Below, piece by piece: positions 25,115 to 35,470 of a stretch of DNA of 64,000 nt; within the stretch, counting starts at the first letter, position 1; every line of letters starts with the position of its first letter. The stretch lies in NCBI GenBank assembly GCA_963844115.1, contig CAWJNN010000112.1, positions 29,153 to 93,152 of the forward strand, in the 5' to 3' direction. The stretch comes from CS4-C045 sp963844115 (GTDB lineage Bacteria; Planctomycetota; Planctomycetia; Pirellulales; UBA7805). The position numbers and the translations under genes are program-made. A model generated the notes under the pieces. That model saw only the letters and a list, made by a program, of their open reading frames with translations, did not search any database and had not been told where the DNA came from.

Positions 25115-26881
25115 TCATCCCTCTGTTGCTCGCCCACTGACAATGTCAAATTCGGAAATGGCGGGGATCAGCATCGTTAACGTCGTAAAGATATACGTCG
25201 CCGATGCGACCAGGAAAGGTCCCAGCGTGTAGTGCTGCAGAAAACTGGTTATGGCCCAAAAGGTTAAAAACGGACAGGTAAATGCCGCACAGAAAATCGC
25301 GGTGGAGGCATTACGAGCGCCCAATGACAGGTAGAGCGCAACGCCACCACCCAGCATGAATGCCAGGAACGGCGCCAGCTGATAACCAAACGATCCGCTG
25401 AAAGCGACCATGATACGCATGCAGGTCGCGATTCCGACAAACAGAAAGAAGACGGTTCCCATGCTGGTCGCGACAGCCACTCGACTGTTGGCATGAACCA
25501 GTCCGCAGTGGACGCCCAGGACGGCCACGAAGAAGTTCATTACCAGCAGGCCGGCGACGATGTAGCAGACGTTTTCGCCTGACACGTGTCCTTGCCACGA
25601 CAAGCAGAGGCAATAAACGATCGGCAACAAAACCATTTCCTTCGTGTTGTAAAACACACCGCCCAGCTTGCCGAATACGAATTCTTTGGGAGACAGATCC
25701 GTGACCAGCAACAGGTCCAGCGTCTTTGCATCGCGCTCGGTGCAAACGGACGTTACCGCTTGTGCGTTGACCAGGAATAGGCTGAGCAAGAACAGGGGGA
25801 TCGCGACGATTAAATGGTTTTCTACCCGCCACGGTCCCAATTGAGCGGCTGTCGCCACCGCACAGCCCGCCAGGGTCAGATACCCCAGGCGAATGGCCAG
25901 CGTCTTGCGACCATAGGCCCAGGTACGGACCTCGCGCCATAGCACGGGATAATTCCAGACCTGGCGATGCGGTTTGGCGCCGCCCTGCGCTCCCGTCGCC
26001 GCCGCCACGCGGTCTTGGGGCTCGCCTGATACCGTCGCTGCTTCGTCTGCCACCGTCGGCTTCTGACGTACTTCGCGGGACGGATTCCAGACCCGTACTT
26101 TCCAGATCGCAACGGCGTTCAGCAGAGTCGTTATCACGATGGCGACGGGAACAAACATCCATCCGGGCGGAATGCCGCCCACCAAGGGAGTCGATACCGT
26201 GGACGGGCGCGTCGCGTTTAGCACCGCGCGCCAAGGGCTGCATGCCGTCGCCCATTGTTCGGCAGCGATTCCAAAAATGGCAATGTCGCCTGCCGTGCGA
26301 CCGACGACTTCCCAAACCGCAATCCACGCGGTCAGGGTCAGCACCGTGAGGGCCAGCGTTTGAAAGGTCTTTTCGCGCCACAGCGCGATGGTCGAACCGA
26401 GACTGCCTGCGGCGAAGACACCAAGCACCGTGACGCCGTAGACGGCAACAATCTGGGACGGCTCAACACCTCCCAGCAGCAACAGCGCCATGAACAACGG
26501 TAGCGCCGAAAACAGCAGCACCAGTACGTTCAACATACTGGCCGATAGTTTCCCCAAGACCACCTCGACATTGGAGAGGTCCGTCATCAACAACAGAATC
26601 AACGTACGGCGGTCTTTTTCTTGGGCAACACTGCTGGCCGTAAACAGGGCAGCGAAGAACAATGCTAATGTCAGTTGCAGTGGAGCGAGCGTTTGGAAAA
26701 GGATCGTTCCAAACTTGGCGAGGTCGCCGATATTGCTGATCGTCTGATTGCCGGCCAACACCAGCCAGGCCGTGCAGATCAGCATCAACAGCGCGGCGAC
26801 GTACGTCGCGCGACCAATGAAATGCTTGGGTCGGCGGGGGGCAACGACCAGTTCTCGAACAAAGACCGGACTGACGAACAT
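25115..26881 (-). CDS. ABC-2 type permease, internally duplicated
   Basis: 588 residues, with about 12 membrane segments in two similar halves. The amphipathic ABC-2 motif occurs twice: VAQEKDRRTLILLLMTDLS...VVLGKLSASMLN near residue 90, and VCTERDAKTLDLLLVTDLSPKEFVFGKLGG near residue 380. So this is two ABC-2 permease units in one chain, joined by a polar linker of about 60 residues (KPTVADEAATVSGEPQDRVAAA). No ATPase gene is adjacent, so the partner must be elsewhere. The substrate is unknown. Confidence 0.82.
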   Translation of the reverse strand: MFVSPVFVRELVVAPRRPKHFIGRATYVAALLMLICTAWLVLAGNQTISNIGDLAKFGTILFQTLAPLQLTLALFFAALFTASSVAQEKDRRTLILLLMTDLSNVEVVLGKLSASMLNVLVLLFSALPLFMALLLLGGVEPSQIVAVYGVTVLGVFAAGSLGSTIALWREKTFQTLALTVLTLTAWIAVWEVVGRTAGDIAIFGIAAEQWATACSPWRAVLNATRPSTVSTPLVGGIPPGWMFVPVAIVITTLLNAVAIWKVRVWNPSREVRQKPTVADEAATVSGEPQDRVAAATGAQGGAKPHRQVWNYPVLWREVRTWAYGRKTLAIRLGYLTLAGCAVATAAQLGPWRVENHLIVAIPLFLLSLFLVNAQAVTSVCTERDAKTLDLLLVTDLSPKEFVFGKLGGVFYNTKEMVLLPIVYCLCLSWQGHVSGENVCYIVAGLLVMNFFVAVLGVHCGLVHANSRVAVATSMGTVFFLFVGIATCMRIMVAFSGSFGYQLAPFLAFMLGGGVALYLSLGARNASTAIFCAAFTCPFLTFWAITSFLQHYTLGPFLVASATYIFTTLTMLIPAISEFDIVSGRATEG

Positions 26882-27220
26882 GAAATCCCGGGTGATAGAC
26901 GTCTATTTTGATCTGTACGCAGATCGGGGGTGCGAGGATCGGAAGTGCCCATTCTAGCCAGGGGGACTAAGGGGACCAGCGATCTTCTGCCGACAGCCTA
27001 TCGCACTTAAGTGTCTTTTTGGCAGCAGGTTACGTCCCTTGGGGCCGATTTTGTGGCGACGGCGGGATATTTTTCCCCCCATTTGAGGCGCAAATTCCTT
27101 GCAACCGACTGAGGATTGGAATAGCATAGGGGTTGAATAAAGTATTGAGACGGTTGCACTTAGGCAGTCGAGGGATACGTCAAGGATGATCGGCCCATTT
27201 ACTGTCGAGGATAGAAGCCA
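26882..27220. other. 339-bp divergent intergenic region
   Basis: It lies between the minus-strand ABC-2 permease and the plus-strand sigma54 activator, so it should hold two promoters. I see no good -24/-12 (GG-GC) pair. A TTGAAT occurs near 27133, but no convincing -10 follows. No gene is supported. Confidence 0.35.
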
Positions 27221-28213
27221 GTGGATCATATCTTAGGTACGTCAAAATGGAGTGAAGAAGTACGCGCAAAAATTGCGCAAGTAGCGCGCTTTACTTCCAG
27301 TGCGCTGATCACTGGTCCTAGTGGAACCGGTAAGGAATTAATCGCTCGTTCGATTCACGAACAGAGCGATCGAGCTGGGCAGCCGTTTGTGCCGGTTGAT
27401 TGTGCAGCCATTCCCGGCACCCTCTTTTCCAGCCAACTGTTTGGTCATGTCAAAGGCGCCTTTACGGGTGCGAGTTCTGATTCCTTGGGTTGCTTCCGCG
27501 CTGCGGAAGGCGGCACCATCTTCCTGGATGAAGTTGGCGAATTAGAACTGGATCTACAGTCCAAGTTGCTTCGCGTTGTTCAAGAGCGTCAGGTAACCCC
27601 GGTCGGTAGTCACCGTCCCATTCCGATTAATGTGCGTATCGTGTCCGCCACGAATCGCGAACTCGAACAGGAAGTTGCTGCGGGTAGATTCCGCCTCGAC
27701 CTGTTTTACCGACTCGATGTCGTGTCCATCAAGTCCGATGCCCTAAAGGATCGACCCGAGGATATCGAACTGCTGGCGCGTCACTTCGTTGAATCGATCT
27801 GTCGCGATTTCGAGATACCGGCCAAGCGACTGACGCCAGCCGCGATTCGGATGATGCAGGCCTACGACTGGCCGGGTAACGTTCGTCAGGTGCAGAACAT
27901 CATCGAACGAGCGATCGTGATGAGCGAGACGCTCGAAATCGGCCCTGAATTCATTCCGCGCATGGACGACACGTGCGTTCCCGACGGAGTAGCAGTCGAT
28001 TCGCCGACGGACCCGCCCAAGGGGTGGCGGACGCTGGACGAGAGTGAACGCGATCATATCCGCCGCACGTTGGAGTTCACTGCCTACAACCAGAGCGCGG
28101 CGGCACGTTTGCTGGAAATTGACTACCGCCTGCTGATGCGGCGGATCAAAAAGTATGGTCTCAAGGCGAAGGGCAGCAAAACGGAAACTGCTCCTGCCGA
28201 TGCGACCGTGTAG
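27221..28213 (+). CDS. Sigma54-dependent activator without sensory domain
   Basis: 330 residues. The AAA+ core starts almost at once: Walker A ITGPSGTGKE, sigma54 loop GAFTGAS, Walker B FLDEVGEL, sensor region SATNREL, then a Fis helix-turn-helix (NQSAAARLLEIDYRLLMRRIKKYGL). There is no receiver, GAF or FHA domain, so activity is probably set by expression or by a partner protein (as for PspF). The start is GTG 27221 with GAGG about 10 bases upstream; the ORF cannot extend further. The target promoters are unknown. Confidence 0.9.
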   Translation: MDHILGTSKWSEEVRAKIAQVARFTSSALITGPSGTGKELIARSIHEQSDRAGQPFVPVDCAAIPGTLFSSQLFGHVKGAFTGASSDSLGCFRAAEGGTIFLDEVGELELDLQSKLLRVVQERQVTPVGSHRPIPINVRIVSATNRELEQEVAAGRFRLDLFYRLDVVSIKSDALKDRPEDIELLARHFVESICRDFEIPAKRLTPAAIRMMQAYDWPGNVRQVQNIIERAIVMSETLEIGPEFIPRMDDTCVPDGVAVDSPTDPPKGWRTLDESERDHIRRTLEFTAYNQSAAARLLEIDYRLLMRRIKKYGLKAKGSKTETAPADATV

Positions 28214-28533
28214 TCCCGCTGCGTTCGTCCTTCTGCCGCGACCTGCCGCGACCTGCCTCAACCATGCGTGAACGCATTCTGTCGTAGCGCGCCTCTGCCG
28301 TGTTTCCTTTCCTGACGGTTCCCAACAGTAGACATCTGAAAGTTTGCGCACAGCGGCCGTAACTGGCGCGAGCCGGCGCAATGCTTCCCAGTCATTTGGC
28401 GAGCTCGTCGCATTCGGGTTTCCGAAATGATATCGTCTAGGTTTCCTCGTCCGCCCGATCTCTTGGCGAAGAGAAGTTCGTCATGACGAATGGGCAGGGC
28501 GGCCAGGTTCGATTTGTGTGACGCTCGGAACGA
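28214..28533. other. 320-bp intergenic region
   Basis: It contains a doubled CTGCCGCGAC near 28238-28260 and a GTGAACGCA inverted pair near 28266. There is no supported gene or promoter. Confidence 0.35.
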
Positions 28534-30354
28534 ATGGACGATAGCTCGATTACCATCGACGAGGCGATGCGGCTGCACTCGCAGGGTGAAAGCCAGGCGG
28601 CGATAGCGGCGTATGAGGCGATCCTGCGTCGCGAACCAGACAACCATCGAGCGGCGAACCTGTTGGGCCGCTTGTTTGGCGTTCGCGGCGACCACGAATC
28701 GGCCATTCTGCTGTTACACAAAGCCGTCGAACTGGCACCAAAGGAAATACCCTATCAGTTTCATCTTGGGCAAACGTTGTTCGCCGGCCAGCGGTTTGAG
28801 GATGCGGAGCGCACGTTGCGCCGGGCGTAAATAACGACTCCGAAAACGGACCCTTGCTGGTGTGGTTGGCCAATACCTTGATGGCCACCGGCCGCACGGA
28901 GGAGGCCAGCCGTATGTATGAATCGGGGATTTCGCTTCTGCCAGCCGATGCGCGGACCCTGATGCACTTTGGCGACCTGCTTCGCGATATGGGACACGAT
29001 CAGCCGGCGCTGGCGACCTATCGTCGGTGGGCAGATCTCTTTCCGGACCAGCCCGCGGCGCACAGCCGAATTGCGAGCGTTCACTATCGCCGCCGCGCCT
29101 GGGACGACGGGGAAATCGCTTGCCGGCAAGCAATTGAAATGTCGCCCAACGAAGCGTTCTTTCATGCGCAGCTTGCTGAAATCTACGAACGCACGAATCG
29201 CCTCGAAGCCGCCCATCAGGCGGCGACGCGCGATCCAGCTCGATGACGACCATCCGCAGGCCAATCTGGTTCTGGCCAAGGTCCTTCGTCGGCAGGAAGA
29301 ATACGAGACGCCGCGCGACCGACTTACGCGCCTGATTGAAAAGGGAAAGCTCCCGCAACGATTGCTCGCGTCCATGTATTTGGAACTGGGGCACGTGCAT
29401 GACGCGCTCGGCGAATTCGACGACGCCTTTCATAGCTTTCAGACAGGACAGGCGGAATGGGCTGCAACCCCGGAAGCTCGATCGATACCGCACGAAACTT
29501 ATCCCGTGCTGCTTGACGCCTACCGAACTCAAATAACGAAAGAAAGTGTGATTACCTGGTCCGAAATGCCAGCGGACAAGCGCCGTCCGCCAGTCTTCCT
29601 GGTCGGATTTCCGCGGTCCGGTACGACATTGTTCGCGAAAATACTGGGCGGCCATTCGCAGATCGTGGCGGCGAACGAGCCGCCGTTTGTCTCCAGAATG
29701 TTGAAGGCCGCACAGGTTATTGCGGGTGCGAGCCAGGCCTATCCGAACGTATTGAATCTGCTCGACGATCGTCAGCTCCGAATGCTGGCCAACGAGTACT
29801 GGAAGGCCGTTGATCAGCAATGCGATGCGGCCGAGCTGAATGGAAAACTGCTGCTGGACCAACTGCCGCTCAACTTGAATCATCTGCCACTCGTTCGCCG
29901 AATTTTTCCTGAGGCGAAGGTGCTCGTGGCGATACGCGATCCGCGCGATTCTGTGCTCAGCTTCTTCTTCGAGGAATTCAGTCCCAACGTAGCCATGGTC
30001 CATTCGTATACGCTGGATGACGCGGCAGCCCTCTACCGAAAGGTCATGAACCTTTGGCAGCACTATCGCGATTGCCTGGGACTCAACTCAATCGAAAGTC
30101 GCTACGAAGATCTTGTGGACGATCCAGAAGGAGGGGTTCGCCGCCTGCTGGATTTTCTCGGAGTTGCCTGGGAACCATCCGTTCTGACCGTTCCTGAAGA
30201 GGGCGAAGGAAAAATAATCAGCACGCCCACCTGCCAGATGGTGGTCGAGCCGGTTTACAAGTGGTCCGTCGGCCGGTGGCGCTGGTACGAAAAGCACATG
30301 AGTGACGTGTTGCCGCAGCTGCAGCCGTTCGTCAAAGAATTCCAGTACGACTGA
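28534..30354 (+). CDS. TPR-sulfotransferase, two frameshifts
   Basis: About 606 residues when repaired. Residues 1-280 are tetratricopeptide repeats (for example HSQGESQAAIAAYEAIL, DNHRAANLLGRLFG, FHAQLAEIYERTNRLEAAHQA). Residues 340-606 form a sulfotransferase domain with the PAPS 5'-phosphosulfate loop FLVGFPRSGTTLF and the 3'-phosphate motif AIRDPRDSVLSFFFEEF. It moves sulfate from PAPS to an unknown acceptor (protein, sugar or lipid). The frame breaks at ~28828, where one G is missing (RRA-V-NNDSENGPLL), and at ~29215, where one base is extra (HQA-RRAIQLDDDHP). The two cancel, which favours read errors, but a real lesion is possible. Confidence 0.8.
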
Positions 30355-30368
30355 CCCGCGGTGTTTCC

Positions 30369-32876
30369 CTACGACGGTGGCACGCGACTCAGGATCTTGG
30401 GCGGCACGCGGTTCAGTAACTTGGCGGCAAATTTGTGGTAAAGGAACGAAACGCTCAACAGGCAAATCCCGAGCGCAAACGTTGCCAGGACTCTGGCTAA
30501 CTCGTCCAGCTGTCCCAGGTCGACCAGGAAGACCTTTGCCAGGATCGGTCCGAACGCCAGCAGGCCAATCAGTCGGTAAAAACGGCTTTTCAACAAGAAG
30601 CCCATCACGACGATCGCGGCGGCATACAGCGCCCACACAATCGAATACGTCGCAAGCTCGGCCATCTTCATGTTCGAAAACGGCAGCGGCGTTTGCGAGC
30701 GGGCCAGACGGAACCAGGTCGCGATCTCCATGTTGATCGCCACAAACAGAATCACGTGCCCTGCCATCCCCACCAGATACTCAACGGCCGTTTCCAACGG
30801 AATCGGTGGCCCCTTGCCGGCCGGAATCGACGGTACGTCTTTGTCCCAGAAACTGCGGATACCATACGTTCGATATCCCCAACTGATCAGGAACGACGCG
30901 ATCGCCATCAGCGCTAACGACGCGAATCGGTCATTGACTATCAAGTGATACGGAACATGATACGAAGGGCCATGGATCAACGCTCGCACGATCACCATCG
31001 AGGTGATCACCGTTCCCGCGTACCAACGCATCGGAGCGTACTGCCATCGCAAACCCGCCATCCAGATGACAGCCAGATTCAGTGTCCACAGCACCAGCGT
31101 GACTCGACCGTCCCATTGGCAGGCGATGGCGACCAAAACGAGAAGGTTGCCGATCGCTAATGCGATGCCGCCTGCGGCTGCATCGAATGGCCCAGCTTTG
31201 GTAAGTAGTGAAGGCTCACCACTCAGCAGGCTGCCGCGTCGCGGGACCCACCAAGGCATCGTGCCCGCGATCATCATGATCAGGCCGCACCCTCCGAGCA
31301 GCATGGTGCGTAAATCAACCAGTCCGTTGCCGAGTCCGCTTGAAAGTTCGCTTGAAAGATCGTGTAAATCAAAGGCCAGCAGACGTAGCGTGGCAACTAC
31401 CAACACGGCAACCGCGGAAAACACCATCTGTCGATCGAGAAAGTAAAGACCAATCGCCATAAAGGCCAACCCTTCCAATGACCAGGCAACGGCAAGAAAC
31501 GAGAGGTTGTCCAGTTGAAGAGGAGCGGAAAGTGTTACAAAAACAACCGCCAGAGCCAGATGCGTACGCGGCATCCGGTCGTCGTTCGTTACGCGTTGAC
31601 GGGTAATTAGAAACAGAACGGCGTGCAGACCAGCCAGTCCCCAGCTTACCAATCCCAATTGCTGGGTGTCCCAGGCGTGAAACAAGTGCCAGGTCAGACC
31701 CATGTAGCCCATCGAGCTACCGACCAGGGTAAGCAGGTCGGGTTGAGTGCTGGGACGACGCCACGCGACGGGCGGCAAGGTGACGCACGCCCAAAAAATC
31801 AGCGTATGGATAATCGCCATCCACTCGATATGCCACGCGTTTGGATCGCGATCATCACCGATCCATAGTACAAACATGGCCGCCGTCGCAACCAGCGACA
31901 GCACCTTCAGGAAATTCCACTGACGAATTACCGCGCTGGCAACCAACGCCACGTTGAGGAACGCGAGGTACGTGAACATGGCCACGAAGTTCCCGCTGCC
32001 GCTGGACGTAAGGATGGGATTTAAATAGCCACCCAATGCGCCGACCAAAGCAATCCCGACACCGATCGTCCGCGTCGCCAGGTAAATTGCGACCAGGGTG
32101 ATCAACGCACATTCGAAAAAGGCAACGTCGTGCTTCCATCCGCCGAACATGGTCTCGTACGCATCGAACGTGCGTAACGCGGCAAAGGCGGTGCCGTACC
32201 AGGCAAAGATCCCCAGCCCCGCGACGACCTGACCCAAGACCGGCAATCGCAAGCGGTAAAAGGGATACGCGCCCACCAGGACGGCAAAGCTAAACAGGTG
32301 CAAGGCCGTTACTTTCAGCCAATCCGGGAGGGAAAAATATTTCCACGCCCATGGAATAAAAAAGGCAACGGCGACCAGCATCGTGAACGCGCCCGCCCAT
32401 GTAAGCCATCGCTCGCCGACGACTTGCTCCAGCGTCGCCATGTCGCCTATCAACGGCTTGGCTGCGGTGCCACCTTGTCGCCACTTCGCGTAGGACTCGG
32501 CGAGCACGTCGGGGATCGGCTTGGGCGGTGCCGGCGTCGTCGCGGAAGCGGATTGGGCCGCCTCATCTTTCGGCGCCTCCTGCGACGGCTCGACGCCTGC
32601 AATCGGTACGGCTTGAGTCGGTACAGCTTGAATCGGTACTGCGGGCAAAGGCGTAGACGGCTGGATCGCCTCCAGGTCGGCAATTGCATCCCGGCGCGGA
32701 GTGACATTGTGGCGCGGTGTGGCGTCAGGTGTGGGTTGAACTTGATGCGGCGGTGCGAGCGGCGTGGAACCTTCCAATTTTTCCAGGCGAGACTCGTATT
32801 CGCGGATGCGTTCAAACAGCCGTGCTACAGCCTCGCGAATCTGTTCGATTTTCTCCGCGTCGGAACTGTCGGCCAT
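30369..32876 (-). CDS. DUF2339 multi-pass membrane protein
   Basis: 835 residues. An N-terminal coiled coil (IEQIREAVARLFERIREYESRLEKLEG) and a Pro/Ala/Gln-rich cytoplasmic linker containing IQAVPTQAVPI are followed by more than 20 hydrophobic segments starting near residue 150 (WAGAFTMLVAVAFFIPWAW). This is the DUF2339 layout; the function is unknown, with a possible role in the cell envelope. It is intact, with ATG 32876. It faces the TPR-sulfotransferase gene with only 14 bases between stops. Confidence 0.85.
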   Translation of the reverse strand: MADSSDAEKIEQIREAVARLFERIREYESRLEKLEGSTPLAPPHQVQPTPDATPRHNVTPRRDAIADLEAIQPSTPLPAVPIQAVPTQAVPIAGVEPSQEAPKDEAAQSASATTPAPPKPIPDVLAESYAKWRQGGTAAKPLIGDMATLEQVVGERWLTWAGAFTMLVAVAFFIPWAWKYFSLPDWLKVTALHLFSFAVLVGAYPFYRLRLPVLGQVVAGLGIFAWYGTAFAALRTFDAYETMFGGWKHDVAFFECALITLVAIYLATRTIGVGIALVGALGGYLNPILTSSGSGNFVAMFTYLAFLNVALVASAVIRQWNFLKVLSLVATAAMFVLWIGDDRDPNAWHIEWMAIIHTLIFWACVTLPPVAWRRPSTQPDLLTLVGSSMGYMGLTWHLFHAWDTQQLGLVSWGLAGLHAVLFLITRQRVTNDDRMPRTHLALAVVFVTLSAPLQLDNLSFLAVAWSLEGLAFMAIGLYFLDRQMVFSAVAVLVVATLRLLAFDLHDLSSELSSGLGNGLVDLRTMLLGGCGLIMMIAGTMPWWVPRRGSLLSGEPSLLTKAGPFDAAAGGIALAIGNLLVLVAIACQWDGRVTLVLWTLNLAVIWMAGLRWQYAPMRWYAGTVITSMVIVRALIHGPSYHVPYHLIVNDRFASLALMAIASFLISWGYRTYGIRSFWDKDVPSIPAGKGPPIPLETAVEYLVGMAGHVILFVAINMEIATWFRLARSQTPLPFSNMKMAELATYSIVWALYAAAIVVMGFLLKSRFYRLIGLLAFGPILAKVFLVDLGQLDELARVLATFALGICLLSVSFLYHKFAAKLLNRVPPKILSRVPPS

Positions 32877-32999
32877 TTGTCAAACTCCCCCGTGCCGTCG
32901 CCAAAAGCGGCTCCAGCTCTTGGATCGCCAGATTAACGCATCTTGTCCTGGACAAAAAAGACCAGTACCGAGTACGCCGGAAGAATATCACCGCGATAT

Positions 33000-33074
33000 C
33001 CTCCTGACGTTCATCCTCCTGACGTTCATCCTCCTGACGTTCATCCTCCTGACGTTCATCCTCTTGACGTTCGT
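33000..33074. repeat. Five 15-bp tandem repeats CCTCCTGACGTTCAT
   Basis: Five exact-phase copies, the last with two changes. The array lies between the DUF2339 start and the nadE stop and is read on the minus strand as a false DERQE repeat. The unit is a multiple of three, like the symporter leader repeat. Confidence 0.92.
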
Positions 33075-33106
33075 CACAGCGGGTGGTGGATTGCCAAATT
33101 GCGACG

Positions 33107-35102
33107 TTATTGCTCGCCGCGGTCGATTTCCTGTCGGAGTTCTTCAAGTTCGCGCTGAAAGCCACCAGAAAGGATTGGAAAGCGACACCACGTCTTGGGA
33201 TCCAGGTTCTGGTCGTCCAGATGGAAGGAGGGAGCGTATCGCTCGCGCTTCCATTGATTGCGCGTCCAAAGCCGGAAGAACTTTTCAACCCACTGCCCCA
33301 ATTGTCGTCGATCGAATTGCTGAAATTGTGCCTTCATTAAGTGAAAGACTTCAAGCGGAACGTATTTCTTCCCGATAGCCGCTCGTTCGATCGCGTCTAA
33401 AACTTCATAGGGCATCAAGTCGTCTTCGTCCGTTTGGCCAGCCTGCGGAGGTCGCAGCTCGGCAGTCGGTTGTTGCTGATTGACGTACGAAAGGGCTGGC
33501 AGCGGACCAATGCCTGCCGGACCCTGTCGTTCCATCCATACCAGCCAGCGACGCAGGTAGTCCTTGTCGATTCCGGCGATCGGCGCCAGCCCTCCACTGG
33601 TATCGCCGTCCATCGTGGCATATCCGACGGCTGCCTCCGAGCGATTACTGGTCGACAACAGCAGCGCGTTCTTGATGTTAGCCACCATCCAGATTCCAGG
33701 AGCCGCGCGCGAGCTTGAATATTCTGGAGCGCGACGTCGTCGGTCTCCCAGGTCAGATCCCGCCCGATGCCCCCAGCCACTATCTGCACGTAACTATTCA
33801 CAATTCCATCGACATCGAACTCGATGTAGTGGGCGCCTAACGCGCGGGCCAATTCCTGGGCGGCCTGGCGTGTGATATCGCCGCTGTTGCGCGTTGATTG
33901 ATAAGCACATGTAAGCAGGCGTTGCAACAGCTGATCCACCGAGCGGAAATCATCGGCCGCCTTCAGGTAGGACAGTTGTTGGTGAAGTCCGTCCAAACCG
34001 ATTTCCGTTTCGGCAAATCGAAACGCGAGGGAAACCAACGTAGCGACACTGGACGAATCCGCGCCGCCGCTCAGCGAAACAACAAATCCGTGCGAATGGC
34101 TCTTCCGCATATAGTCGAACAGACCCAGCGCGACCGCCCGCGCGAATTCCTCTTCCTTGCGGGAATTACCAGATTCCCAGTCGGGCAGGGCGACTTCGGC
34201 GGCGACGGGTTTCAGCGCAGGGAATTTGAAGCCATGGGCAACGGGGGCCGCCTTTTTGTCCGTGACAACTGGCGAAAAGCTGCCCGAACGGGATCGATGT
34301 TGGCGTGTCGCGTCAATATCGACGACGGCGGAAGTCAATTTGAAATTGGCATAGGAGAACCTTGGCCCCTCGGCAACCATCTGACCGCCACTGGCGATCA
34401 AGGTGCCTCCGTCGTAGATGGCACGACCCGCTTCGTTCCCCAGTAAGTTGGCGTAAACGTACGTTACGCCAAAGGCGCGCGAACCCTCCAGAACGAATCG
34501 TCGGCGGATGTCTTGTTTCCCAAACGCAAAATGACTGGCGCTGGGATTAAGGATGAGATCCGCTCCGGCGGCGGACAGCTCGCCGCCGGGACGAGCGGCG
34601 ACCCAAGCGTCTTCGCAGATCTCGAAGCCAATCATCACGCCGCCACAATCGAAGAGCAAATCGCCGATGGGATAGCTGTCACCAGCCATATCTAACTGCG
34701 CCGAACATCGGCTGGCCAGGGTTTGAACCAGCGAGGCTCGTAATGGATTCCCTCACCCGCCAGATTCTGCTTGGCCGCAAATCCCAGGATCCGGCCGTCA
34801 GCGATCAGGCATGCCGTGTTAAACAGTCCTCCGCGGTGCGGCAGAGGCAACCCGATCGATACGATCATTCCCTTCGTAGCAGGGGCGATTTCGAGCAACA
34901 GCTGTCGTGCGGTCGCCTGAATTCCGGCGGAATGAAAAGCATCCTCGCAGCCGTAACCGGTAATGCACAGCTCTGGCAAGCAGAGCACGCTGACTTGATC
35001 CGCGCGCGCTGCAGCGATCGCATCCAGGATGTTGCGCTGGTTGCCATCCCAATCCAGCGGTGTCTGGTTCACGGCTGCCGCAGCGACCTTGATGAAGAAC
35101 AT
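33107..35102 (-). CDS. nadE: Glutamine-dependent NAD+ synthetase, two frameshifts
   Basis: About 665 residues after repair. The N-terminal nitrilase-type glutaminase has Glu in LPELCITGYG, the lysine region and Cys in FEICEDAW. The C-terminal NAD synthetase has the ATP pyrophosphatase loop VSLSGGADSSS and the STSNRSEAAVGYATMDGDTSGG block. It converts deamido-NAD to NAD+ using glutamine. Two breaks each need one restored base: near 34697 (WPADVR-AQLDMAG) and near 33704 (IQARAR-APGIWMVANIKN). Both repairs restore family-typical sequence, so the gene was probably functional in the source cell. Confidence 0.9.
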
Positions 35103-35115
35103 GTCTTTGTTATTT

Positions 35116-35294
35116 GTTTAACCGCAACCCCATAAGAGGTTGCTGCGAAATTTGGTTACCTATGCGTGAAAGGACGTCAGCAGCCTCTGGCGGGTGTGCG
35201 CGCCAGCCACGCGCACCCCGCCAGAGATCGCTAACAACTTCTATACGAATGAACCAGCTGACTGGCGCGATCTCCTTTGGGGTTGCGGTTAAAC
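35116..35294. mobile_element. MITE-like 179-bp element with 16-bp terminal repeats
   Basis: GTTTAACCGCAACCCC (35116-35131) and its exact reverse complement (35279-35294) bound a non-coding segment. Nested inside are further inverted pairs: AGAGGTTGCTG (about 35136) with CAGCAGCCTCT (about 35206), and a strong hairpin CTGGCGGGTG...CACCCCGCCAG at about 35215-35224 with its partner near 35186. No target-site duplication is clear. The structure fits a miniature inverted-repeat element lacking a transposase. Confidence 0.65.
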
Positions 35295-35470
35295 GTCGCT
35301 TTCGCCTCGCCACAAGCGATAGCACTTGGATTTGATAGTACCTGTCCGATGCGAATCTTTTGAACGCTGTCTGTCGACGGCCACCTTATTGACGTTGTTC
35401 TCTCAATCTGCCCCACCTAAACTTCCTCGCTTGCCGCAATCACTTCGCATGTAAGTAACGGAGCCGAGCG

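Noticed and set aside
25311..26381. 356-residue minus frame inside the ABC-2 permease gene
   Set aside because: Shifted frame of the permease gene; very Arg/Gly/Asp-rich with no features.
35110..35335. Small frames on both strands in the MITE-like element
   Set aside because: They lie across nested palindromes and have no start context or homology that I can see.
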